Below the pieces are notes generated by a model. The model was not told the DNA's origin and ran no database searches. It saw only the letters and a list, made by a program, of their open reading frames with translations. From assembly GCF_900168045.1 (NCBI RefSeq), contig NZ_FUYY01000001.1, positions 434,001 to 498,000 on the forward strand: DNA of 64,000 nt. Reading direction: 5' to 3'. This DNA is from Salegentibacter holothuriorum (lineage in GTDB: Bacteria > Bacteroidota > Bacteroidia > Flavobacteriales > Flavobacteriaceae). This document shows, piece by piece, positions 26,798 through 34,019 of this stretch; the first letter of the stretch is position 1; the number at the start of each line of letters is the position of its first letter. A program made the translations under genes and the position numbers.

Positions 26798-28321
26798 TTA
26801 GGAAAAATCTTTAATCTTTGCCAATTTAGTTTTAGTACCTTCTGATTCCGTCATTTCACGGTATACATCTTCATATTCCCCAATAAATTTATTTAAGGTG
26901 AAGTTATTTAGAACTTTTTCCCTTGCATTTTCACCCATTGTTCTTCGCAAATTTTCGTCTAAAAGCAATTTAGTTACGCAGCCTCCAATTTCCTCGGCAT
27001 CTTTTGGCTTACAGGTAAATCCGCAGCTTTCATCAAGTGCTTCTTTAACTCCGCCAACATCGGTAGATACCACCGGAATTCCACACCCCATAGACTCTAT
27101 AACAGTATACGGGAAACCTTCAGAAATGGATGTTAAAATAGAAATATCTCCCTCTAAAAAGATTTCCTGAGGATTATTTCTGGCTCCCATAAACTTGAAA
27201 TTGTTTTGCAGGTTTAATTCTTGAACAAGCGCCAGACATTCTTCGGTATACTCTGGTACGGCCTGGTCATCTCCATATACCATATACTGAACATTAGGAA
27301 TGGTCTTTTTTACCACTGCACAAGACCTTATCATCGTTAAAATATCTTTCAATTCAAATACTCTTGCCAGGGCAACTACGGTTGGAATATCCTTTAAATG
27401 CGCTGGTTTGACTCCGGGCTTAAAAATCTCGGGGTCTATGCCATTGTATATAATCTTAAATTTTTTAGGGTCTGCTCCATACCATTTCTCCCATTTTTGA
27501 TTAAACGTAGTTACCGAGATAATAACATCTGCCTTATAGTAAGCTAAACGGGCAATAGCCTCAGAGAAACGAATCAGTAAACTTTTAAGAAAGTATGGAT
27601 ATTCAGATTTATTAATGGCTAGAAGTCTTTCTCTAATAAACACCCCATGCTCTGTTAACATTATTTTTGTGCCATATTTATAATTGGCAATAAGAGCAGG
27701 AATAAGCGGGAAACCACTAAGCGTTAAATGCGCAATATCTACCCTGGGAATATTTACTATGGCAAGTGGAATTAGAAATCTATAAATCCATCGTAACCCA
27801 ATTGTGATATCTATTAAAGAAGCATCGGGGTTACGTTCCCCTATAATAAATTTTGAGAGAGTATCTCTATAAGTAGTCCAAACATGCTTACTCCTAATGG
27901 TTTCTTTAAAATCATAATCTTCGAAATAAAACCATAATTGATGAAAAATTATATCCAGGTCTTCTATGTTCTGGTCTTCACTATAAATAAACTCCAGCAA
28001 ACCTTTAAACAAAGGGATAAATTTTTGGGCCACCACTTCATCTGTAGTCCACTCTTTTTTAGCTACAGTTTTATAATATTCTTCCCCATAACTTATATAA
28101 TCATAAGGCTCATCTGGTGTCCAGAGTGGCACCTGTATAACTTCACTTATGTTATCACTAAGTTTATACTTTGATTCCTTTTCAAAAGAAGCATTTATAG
28201 AATACAGCTTAAAATCTATATCACTAACCTTATTACATAAATGATGCGCCCAGGTAGAAACTCCACCACCGTTAAAAGGGTAGGTACCTTCTAAAATAAG
28301 CATTACAGATGGCTTCGGCAT
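26798..28321 (-). CDS. pelF: PelF-like GT4 glycosyltransferase
   Basis: 507 residues. The diagnostic PelF N-terminus is LILEGTYPFNGGGVSTWAHH (about 8-27), the donor-domain loop with Gly-Gly-Gly-Val-Ser. LTEHGVFIRERL is at about 225 and the C-terminal GT-B half has VVALARVFELKDI and EGFPYTVIESMGCGIPVV (about 399-416), whose Glu binds the UDP-sugar. PelF in Pseudomonas polymerises N-acetylhexosamines from UDP donors in the cytoplasm. It is the first gene of the minus-strand operon pelF-pelG-GH114-membrane protein-fusion. Confidence 0.9.
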   Translation of the reverse strand: MPKPSVMLILEGTYPFNGGGVSTWAHHLCNKVSDIDFKLYSINASFEKESKYKLSDNISEVIQVPLWTPDEPYDYISYGEEYYKTVAKKEWTTDEVVAQKFIPLFKGLLEFIYSEDQNIEDLDIIFHQLWFYFEDYDFKETIRSKHVWTTYRDTLSKFIIGERNPDASLIDITIGLRWIYRFLIPLAIVNIPRVDIAHLTLSGFPLIPALIANYKYGTKIMLTEHGVFIRERLLAINKSEYPYFLKSLLIRFSEAIARLAYYKADVIISVTTFNQKWEKWYGADPKKFKIIYNGIDPEIFKPGVKPAHLKDIPTVVALARVFELKDILTMIRSCAVVKKTIPNVQYMVYGDDQAVPEYTEECLALVQELNLQNNFKFMGARNNPQEIFLEGDISILTSISEGFPYTVIESMGCGIPVVSTDVGGVKEALDESCGFTCKPKDAEEIGGCVTKLLLDENLRRTMGENAREKVLNNFTLNKFIGEYEDVYREMTESEGTKTKLAKIKDFS

Positions 28322-28338
28322 TAAATTCGCTTTTCGTT

Positions 28339-28370
28339 CAAAAATATATTAAAAATCAGTGATTTGTCAA
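28339..28370 (-). promoter_or_regulatory. Possible promoter of the Pel-like operon
   Basis: On the minus strand TATTTTTG (28346-28339) fits TAnnTTTG, with a TTG (28370-28368) 21 nt upstream. Transcription would start about 10 nt before the pelF ATG. The region is very AT-rich, so a chance match is possible. Confidence 0.4.
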
Positions 28371-28503
28371 CATATAATTCAGAAATTATAAAATGTAATT
28401 CACCCATTATAATATTTTCACTAAAATCCCAATTTCGTAAAAAATACATTCTTTTGTTTGCAAAAAATATAAAATCAATAATTTTATGTTTTACAATTTC
28501 ATA

Positions 28504-28511
28504 TACCTTTG
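28504..28511 (+). promoter_or_regulatory. -7 promoter box (TACCTTTG) for the permuted GH114 gene
   Basis: TACCTTTG is an exact TAnnTTTG match, 20 nt before the ATG at 28532. No clear TTG at -33. The gene is divergent from the Pel-like operon, so both may share a control region (28322-28531). Confidence 0.45.
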
Positions 28512-28531
28512 TACGAAATTGCAAAATATAA

Positions 28532-29503
28532 ATGAATTCAGTCCGTATTCCGCTCTTTATTCTGTGTTGTCTACTCTTTTTATGCCAGGAAAACACAGCT
28601 CAGGATTCAAGTAACATAATAAATTACCGCCAGCAAATGCGGAATTTGGTTATTGAGATTAGTGAAAAGGCAAAAGCCGAAAATGCAAATTTTCTGGTAA
28701 TTCCCCAAAATGGCATTGAACTTATTCTTAATAATGCTAAGCTCCCCGCTTTAGATTACCTAAAAGCCATAGACGCTGTAGGACAGGAAGATCTCTTTTA
28801 TGGTTACCCCGAATTCAATAAACCTACTCCTGGCCCAGATAATATTTATTTGCAAAAACACCTGGCAATTGCAAAAAACCATGGTAAAGAAGTTCTGGTA
28901 ACAGATTATTGTGACACCCCAGCAAAAATATCCCATTCTTATAATCTTAATAAAGTAAAAGACTTTATTTCTTTTACAGCTATACGCAGGGAATTGGATA
29001 TAATTCCTAATCATCCTATTTTTAATGAAAATGAAGCCGATATAAATCACATTTCTAAAGCTAAAAACTTTCTATACCTACTCAATTATGCCGATTATTT
29101 GAGTAAAGAAGATCTTATTGCTGAAATTGCTTTCACTAATTACGACCTGATTATTCTAGATCTATTTTTCCATAAAGAAACATTTACTGCGGAAGAAATC
29201 CAGAAATTAAAAAAGAAGCAGAACGGTGGAGAAAGATTGGTTATAGCATATATGTCTATAGGCGAAGCTGAAGAATACAGGTATTACTGGCAGGACAGCT
29301 GGAACAAGAAATCACCAAACTGGCTGGTAGAGGAAAACCCACATTGGAGTGGCAATTTTAAAGTAAAATATTGGAACCGTGATTGGAAAGAACTCATTTA
29401 TAGAAATAAAAATTCTTACCTAAATAAAATAGTAAATGCTGGTTTTGATGGTGTTTATCTGGATATTATAGACGCTTTTCAATATTTTGAAGCGAAAGAC
29501 TAA
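28532..29503 (+). CDS. Circularly permuted GH114/TM1410-like glycoside hydrolase
   Basis: 323 residues with a signal peptide (1-24, ends ENTAQ). Motifs in order: FLVIPQNGIEL (54-64), VGQEDLFYGYPEF (83-95), LVTDYCDTPAKI (122-133), YDLIILDLFF (204-213), IAYMSIGEAEEYRYYW (238-253), FDGVYLDIIDAF (305-316). These are the same blocks as in 24383-25195, but the last three come first there. So the barrel has been opened at another point. The family acts on galactosamine-containing chains; this member may process or degrade the polymer outside the cell. It is divergent from the Pel-like operon. The residues PHWSGNFKVKYW are typical of the TM1410 branch. Confidence 0.82.
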   Translation: MNSVRIPLFILCCLLFLCQENTAQDSSNIINYRQQMRNLVIEISEKAKAENANFLVIPQNGIELILNNAKLPALDYLKAIDAVGQEDLFYGYPEFNKPTPGPDNIYLQKHLAIAKNHGKEVLVTDYCDTPAKISHSYNLNKVKDFISFTAIRRELDIIPNHPIFNENEADINHISKAKNFLYLLNYADYLSKEDLIAEIAFTNYDLIILDLFFHKETFTAEEIQKLKKKQNGGERLVIAYMSIGEAEEYRYYWQDSWNKKSPNWLVEENPHWSGNFKVKYWNRDWKELIYRNKNSYLNKIVNAGFDGVYLDIIDAFQYFEAKD

Positions 29504-29509
29504 TTTTCC

Positions 29510-29612
29510 AAGTAAACTACCTCGGGGCAAGCCCACGAGGCATTCGTTGGAAACAAATTTTTAATTTCGAAGCAAGCGTTGGGGTATTACACCCTTTGGC
29601 GGTGCCAATAAA
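29510..29612. repeat. Dispersed 103-nt intergenic repeat, copy C
   Basis: 103 nt differing from copy B by one base. It starts 6 nt after the permuted GH114 stop codon. Copies B and C flank btuC, btuD and the entire Pel-like locus (about 13 kb) in direct orientation. Confidence 0.9.
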
Positions 29613-29701
29613 TCAAGAACCCCGGGGAATTAAATCCTCTCGCGGGATTAAATTAGCTAACAAACTAAGCCCGGAATTTTAGAACAATTCGGGCAAATAA
29701 G

Positions 29702-29709
29702 TATCTTTG
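29702..29709 (+). promoter_or_regulatory. -7 promoter box (TATCTTTG) for rmuC
   Basis: Exact TAnnTTTG match, 19 nt before the rmuC ATG at 29729. A GC-rich hairpin (CCCGGAATT...AATTCGGG, about 29671-29696) lies just upstream. Confidence 0.5.
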
Positions 29710-29728
29710 AGAAAACTCCTATTTCTCA

Positions 29729-31129
29729 ATGAACGATTATTTACTTTTTGCTTTTATTTTTCTCGCGCTTCTGCTCGGAATTTACTTCGGAAAACTAATC
29801 TCAGGCTTAAAAAGTAAAAATAAAGAGGCTATTTCACAGGAAAAAAACAATCAACTATCGCTCCAGGTAGAAGATCTTAAAACACAATTAAACAATAATT
29901 TAAGCAGTTATAAATCTGAAGTATTAGACTTAAAGAATAACGCACAAATTCAAACCGAAAAACTAGAAAAAGAGCGGGAAGAAATACGCCGGGAAAAAGA
30001 TTTTTTAAGTACCGAACTCACCAAAAGAAACGCTGAATTTCAAAATCTAGAGCATAGAAATAAAGAACAAAAAGCCGAAGTTGAGCAACTTCAGCAGAAA
30101 TTTGAAAAAGAATTTGAAAACCTGGCCAATAAAATCCTGGACCAAAAGTCAGAAAAATTTACCCTTCAGAATAAAGAGAATATTCAGAATATTTTAAATC
30201 CTTTACAAGAGAAAATTATTCATTTTGAGAAACGTATCGAAGAAGGGAATAAAGAAAGTATAGATCGCCACGCTATGCTGCGACAACAAATTATTGGTTT
30301 AAAAGAGCTTAACGAGCAAATGAGTAAGGAGGCCACCAATCTCACCAAAGCACTTAAAGGCGACACCAAAACCCAGGGAAATTGGGGCGAGATGATCTTA
30401 GAACGTGTCCTGGAACGCAGCGGACTCCAAAAAGGCAGTGAATACAGCGTTCAACAGAGTTTTACCAATGCCTATGGGAAACGGGTGTTGCCCGATGTAG
30501 TGATTAACCTGCCTGGTGATAAGAAAATGATTGTAGATTCTAAGGTTTCGCTTAATGCCTACGAACGCTATAGCAATGAAACCGAGGAAACCGACAGGAG
30601 ACAACATTTAAAAAACCACCTTACTGCCATTAAAAGCCGTATAACCGAGCTGAGCAATAAAAATTACCATCAGTTATACCAGATGGAGAGTCCAGATTTT
30701 GTTTTGCTCTTTATCCCTATAGAAGCTGCTTTTGCAGTGGCTTCTAACGAATATCCAGGGTTGTATTCCGAGGCTTTTGACAAAAATATTATTCTAGTCA
30801 CCCCTACTACCCTGCTTGCCGTTTTAAAAACCATAGACAGTATGTGGCAAAACGAAAAACAAAAACAAAACGCCATCGCCATCGCAACACAAGCCGGCGC
30901 TTTATATGATTCGTTTACAGCTCTTACGGAGGAACTAACAAAAATTGGAAGGCAAATGGGAACCGTTCAGAACTCTTACGATACCGCGATGAAGAAACTC
31001 ACAGGTAAAGGAAATCTATTACGTAGGGTAGAAAAACTCAAAAAACTTGGTGCTAAAGCCAGCAAACAAATAGATCATAAAATGCTATCGGCCATAGAAG
31101 AGGATGAAATTGAAGAGCCCAACAAATAG
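29729..31129 (+). CDS. rmuC: DNA recombination protein RmuC
   Basis: 466 residues. One membrane helix (about 5-22) anchors the protein, a long coiled coil (about 35-200, heptads of Glu, Lys, Leu and Gln) follows, then the RmuC nuclease-like domain with TQGNWGEMILERVLERSGLQ (about 215-234), LPDVVINLPGDKKMIVDSKV and PIEAAFAVA. RmuC restrains inversions at short repeats in E. coli; the PD-(D/E)xK-like core suggests a nuclease, not shown directly. It is a single gene with its own promoter, in a genome rich in short repeats. Confidence 0.93.
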   Translation: MNDYLLFAFIFLALLLGIYFGKLISGLKSKNKEAISQEKNNQLSLQVEDLKTQLNNNLSSYKSEVLDLKNNAQIQTEKLEKEREEIRREKDFLSTELTKRNAEFQNLEHRNKEQKAEVEQLQQKFEKEFENLANKILDQKSEKFTLQNKENIQNILNPLQEKIIHFEKRIEEGNKESIDRHAMLRQQIIGLKELNEQMSKEATNLTKALKGDTKTQGNWGEMILERVLERSGLQKGSEYSVQQSFTNAYGKRVLPDVVINLPGDKKMIVDSKVSLNAYERYSNETEETDRRQHLKNHLTAIKSRITELSNKNYHQLYQMESPDFVLLFIPIEAAFAVASNEYPGLYSEAFDKNIILVTPTTLLAVLKTIDSMWQNEKQKQNAIAIATQAGALYDSFTALTEELTKIGRQMGTVQNSYDTAMKKLTGKGNLLRRVEKLKKLGAKASKQIDHKMLSAIEEDEIEEPNK

Positions 31130-31341
31130 GAAAATCATTTTTGCTTTCGAAGTAAGTCTTGTGGCATTTAAATCTCGATTATCGAACAAAATTAAATAAA
31201 GGTATTTTTATGTGGCAGGTTTGAGCGGAAATTTTATTATTGTAGACCGTGAACACTCACAGCATATTTAAATCTAAATTCTCGACTAAAGAAAATGCTA
31301 TTTTTAACTATTAATTCTAAAGTAGAAAAACATAAAAATAT

Positions 31342-31710
31342 ATGAAAAAAACACTTCTTGGGATTTTAGGAGTAATCGTACTCCTTTTTATCGCCTGGTT
31401 TGCCTTTATCTATTTTGTGCCTTATAGCGAGGGTACAAGAAGTGGTGAACTTATAAAATTTAGCAAAAAAGGGGTTATTTCTAAAACCTGGGAGGGTGAA
31501 ATTAGCCAGGGAATTAGTGGTGCACAAATCTTTCAATTTTCGGTTTTAGATAATAACCGGGAAGCTATTGAAGCCCTACAGGAAAACGAAGGCAATTACG
31601 TAAGACTTAAATACAAAGAACGCTACGCAACCTTTTTCTTTTGGGGTGATACCAAATATTTTATAACCGAAGTAGAAGAAGCGCAATCCCCACATTTTAG
31701 AGATAGATAA
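31342..31710 (+). CDS. Small membrane-anchored protein, conserved in Flavobacteriia
   Basis: 122 residues. One N-terminal membrane helix (about 5-27) is followed by a compact domain: YSEGTRSGELIKFSKKGVI, KTWEGEISQG and LRYKERYATFFFWGDTKYF-like strands. Homologues are often labelled 6-phosphogluconate dehydrogenase in databases; nothing here supports that (no NADP motif, far too short). The gene leads a plus-strand group with a thioesterase (3 nt later) and a bile-acid-symporter-like transporter, which suggests one transcript. The role is unknown; envelope location is likely. Confidence 0.7.
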   Translation: MKKTLLGILGVIVLLFIAWFAFIYFVPYSEGTRSGELIKFSKKGVISKTWEGEISQGISGAQIFQFSVLDNNREAIEALQENEGNYVRLKYKERYATFFFWGDTKYFITEVEEAQSPHFRDR

Positions 31711-31713
31711 ACT

Positions 31714-32256
31714 ATGACCCATTTTAAAAAAGTAAAAGATTCACAGGTAGACATGTCAGAACTAATGCTGCCTTCTCATTCAAACTTTAACGGAAAAATT
31801 CACGGAGGTTACGTGCTCTCACTTATGGACCGCATTGCCTTTGCTTGCGCATCTAAGCATTCTGGAGCCTATTGCGTGACTGCCAGTGTAGATACCGTAG
31901 ACTTCCTAAAACCCATAGAAATCGGTGAACTGGTAACTATGAAAGCCTCGGTAAATTATGTAGGTAATAGTTCTATGGTTATTGGAATTCGGGTAGAAGC
32001 CGAAAATATTAGAACCGGAGCAATAAAACATTGTAACTCTTCTTATTTCACCATGGTTGCCAAAGATGAAAATGGAAAATCACTTTCGGTTCCCGGGCTG
32101 CGTCTAACCAATGACGACGATATTAGGCGTTTTGCAAAAAGCATAAAACGTAACAAAATGACTATAAACCGAAAAAAAGAATTTCATGAAACCGATTTCT
32201 CTTCGGAAGAATATGTGCATTTATTAGAGAATTATAAGGTGAAAATAGAAAAGTAA
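31714..32256 (+). CDS. Acyl-CoA thioesterase, hotdog fold
   Basis: 180 residues. The hotdog core (about 8-135) has the YciA/BFIT-type signature HSNFNGKIHGGYVLSLMDRI with the central helix, catalytic Asn25/Asp-type residues and CVTASVDTVDFLKPIEIGE. These enzymes split acyl-CoA to free acid and CoA in the cytoplasm and work as hexamers. The C-terminal 45 residues are basic and helical. The preceding stop is 3 nt upstream, and the transporter gene follows after 8 nt. Chain-length preference cannot be read from sequence. Confidence 0.88.
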   Translation: MTHFKKVKDSQVDMSELMLPSHSNFNGKIHGGYVLSLMDRIAFACASKHSGAYCVTASVDTVDFLKPIEIGELVTMKASVNYVGNSSMVIGIRVEAENIRTGAIKHCNSSYFTMVAKDENGKSLSVPGLRLTNDDDIRRFAKSIKRNKMTINRKKEFHETDFSSEEYVHLLENYKVKIEK

Positions 32257-32264
32257 AACAGCCA

Positions 32265-33239
32265 TTGAAATTTAACGGGTTTATAGCGGTAATCTTTTTA
32301 GCGATAATTATCGCTTATTTATTTCCTGAAGGAATTGTACTTTTTCCGCTTAAAACCATCACCGATATTGGGATTGGTTTTATCTTCTTTTTCTACGGAT
32401 TAAAATTGTCTCCGGCAGAATTTAAATTAGGCCTTTTGAATTACAAGGTTCATATTGTAATTCAATTGGCCACATTTGTGGTATTTCCCTTATTAACACT
32501 CCTGTTTTTACCGCTTTTTGAAAAAGGAACAGGATCAGATCTCTGGATCGCCTTATTTTTTCTGGGAACCCTGCCTTCTACCGTCTCCTCTTCAATAGTT
32601 ATGGTTTCTTTGGCTAAAGGTAACCTACCAACTGCTATCTTTAACGCCAGTCTTTCGGGATTAATTGGAATTTTTGTAACGCCAATTTGGTTGAGCTTTT
32701 TTCTTAGCGGAAGCGCCGATTTTGAATTTTTAGACGTACTTATAAAACTATGCTCTCAGATAATTATTCCTTTAATTCTGGGATTAATGCTGCAAAAATT
32801 CCTTGGTGATTTTGCCAGAAAACACAATAAAAAACTAGGCCTGCTAGACAAAACTACCATTATACTAATTGTTTACTCCAGTTTTAGTAACTCATTCTCC
32901 TCCAATATATTTAGCAGCGTAGAAACTCAGGATTTATTAAAACTAACAGGAATAGTTGTTTTACTGTTCTTTGTAGTTTATTTTGGGCTAGGTTTGCTTT
33001 GCAAAGTCTTAGGTTTTAATTTAAAAAACAAGATTACCACACAGTTTTGCGGTACTAAAAAATCACTGGTTCATGGCTCTGTAATGGTAAAAGTGATCTT
33101 CGGAAATTCGGCAAACACGGGGCTTTTACTTTTACCCATTATGATCTATCATTCGCTGCAATTAATACTGATAGCATTTTATGCGGAAAAATACAGAAAA
33201 CAGGTATTGCGTGCTGAAACTTTAGAAGAAACTTTATAG
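32265..33239 (+). CDS. Bile acid:sodium symporter family transporter
   Basis: 324 residues with about ten membrane helices, of the SBF-like family (YfeH type). Landmarks: IGIGFIFFFYGLKLSPAEFK in the first repeat, LFFLGTLPSTVSSSIVMVSL (the crossover helix with the substrate- and Na+-binding polar residues) and FCGTKKSLVHGSVMVKVIF in the second half. Substrates are organic anions; which one is not known. The start is TTG at 32265, 8 nt after the thioesterase stop. The 3' end overlaps the convergent DUF423 gene by 6 nt. Confidence 0.85.
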   Translation: MKFNGFIAVIFLAIIIAYLFPEGIVLFPLKTITDIGIGFIFFFYGLKLSPAEFKLGLLNYKVHIVIQLATFVVFPLLTLLFLPLFEKGTGSDLWIALFFLGTLPSTVSSSIVMVSLAKGNLPTAIFNASLSGLIGIFVTPIWLSFFLSGSADFEFLDVLIKLCSQIIIPLILGLMLQKFLGDFARKHNKKLGLLDKTTIILIVYSSFSNSFSSNIFSSVETQDLLKLTGIVVLLFFVVYFGLGLLCKVLGFNLKNKITTQFCGTKKSLVHGSVMVKVIFGNSANTGLLLLPIMIYHSLQLILIAFYAEKYRKQVLRAETLEETL

Positions 33240-33626
33240 GTAAAGTGCGATCTCAGCGATATTGATTGTAAAAAATATCCAGCCCAGAATAAGTAAAAGA
33301 CCACCAAGCGGAGTGATTGGCCCAAGAATTTTTATTTTCTTTCCTGCTGAAGCACTTAGAGTCAAACCATAAATACTAAAGGAAAACAAGCATATTCCAA
33401 TTATAAAAAACCAGGCAACAAGCTGCTGGGAAACTCCGATAAAAGGAAATACAATTCCGGAAATTATAAGCATAATCGCGTGGTACATTTGGTATTTCAC
33501 TCCAGTTTCAAAGCTTTTTAACTGATCTTCAGAAAAACGTTTTTTTAAAGCATGTGCCCCAAAAGCCCCAAATACAACGGCAAGTGTACCGTAGATTCCA
33601 CCAATTATAAGTACCAATTCTTTCAT
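33234..33626 (-). CDS. DUF423 family membrane protein
   Basis: 130 residues with four membrane helices. The family signature GGIYGTLAVVFGAFGAHALKKR lies at 8-29, together with FETGVKYQMYHAIMLI and the Gly-rich TPLGGLLLILGW near the C-terminus. DUF423 proteins (YgdD-like) are widespread inner-membrane proteins with no established role. The gene is convergent with the transporter and stands alone. Confidence 0.9.
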   Translation of the reverse strand: MKELVLIIGGIYGTLAVVFGAFGAHALKKRFSEDQLKSFETGVKYQMYHAIMLIISGIVFPFIGVSQQLVAWFFIIGICLFSFSIYGLTLSASAGKKIKILGPITPLGGLLLILGWIFFTINIAEIALYL

Positions 33627-33754
33627 AAGTTTTCAATTTCCTACGAGGTTTCTTTTAAACTCATAGGTATTTTATTAAAATAGAAAAACCTACAAGGTTT
33701 TGAAAACCTTGCAGGATTCTATATTTAGAAGCTGAATAAAAAGATAGTAAAAAA

Positions 33755-33824
33755 CGTCATTCTGAATTTATTTCAGAATCTAAGTTATTGAACATCCTAG
33801 AAGCTGAAACCGGTTCAGCTTGAC
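33755..33824. repeat. CTGAA/TTCAG palindromic intergenic repeat
   Basis: ACGTCATTCTGAATTTATTT with its own CTGAA...TTCAG stem is followed by AGAAGCTGAAAC and GTTCAGCTTGACA. The same building blocks occur at 7874-7942, 50419-50515 and 50582-50662. Confidence 0.7.
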
Positions 33825-33879
33825 AAAAGTTTCTTTCAAAACAGCCAAATCTTTACAGCTAATTTAAATCAAAAAGTAA

Positions 33880-34012
33880 ACGAGGTCATCTCAAAAAATC
33901 GATAATAGTCATTGCGAGGGACGAAGCAATCTGCTGAAAGTATTAATATAATTCACAGATTACTTCACTTTGTTCGTAATGACGGAAATGATTTAATTTG
34001 AGATAACCTCGT
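33880..34012. repeat. Nested palindromic element downstream of carB
   Basis: Outer arms CGAGGTCATCTCAAAA (33881-33896) and ATTTGAGATAACCTCG (33996-34011) are complementary apart from one or two positions. Inside is the pair GTCATTGCGAGGGACGAAG and its inverted partner ending TTCGTAATGAC. Architecture matches 7848-7968 and 50552-50688 although the inner sequence differs. Confidence 0.75.
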
Positions 34013-34019
34013 CTAAATC

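Larger units (their letters stand above)
33627..34019. other. Repeat-rich intergenic region before carB
   Basis: 393 nt without a gene. It contains a hairpin CCTACAAGGTTTT...AAACCTTGCAGG (33689-33715), a facing pair of CTGAA...TTCAG repeats (33755-33824) and a nested palindrome (33880-34012). All lie downstream of carB (minus), so they may serve as its terminators. Confidence 0.6.

Noticed and set aside
28321-28596. A 91-residue reading frame on the minus strand upstream of pelF
   Set aside because: It overlaps the signal peptide region of the permuted GH114 gene and the AT-rich divergent promoter region; composition does not look coding.
31342-31710. 6-phosphogluconate dehydrogenase, a label often given to this small protein
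   Set aside because: 122 residues with a membrane helix and no NADP-binding or substrate motifs cannot be that enzyme.
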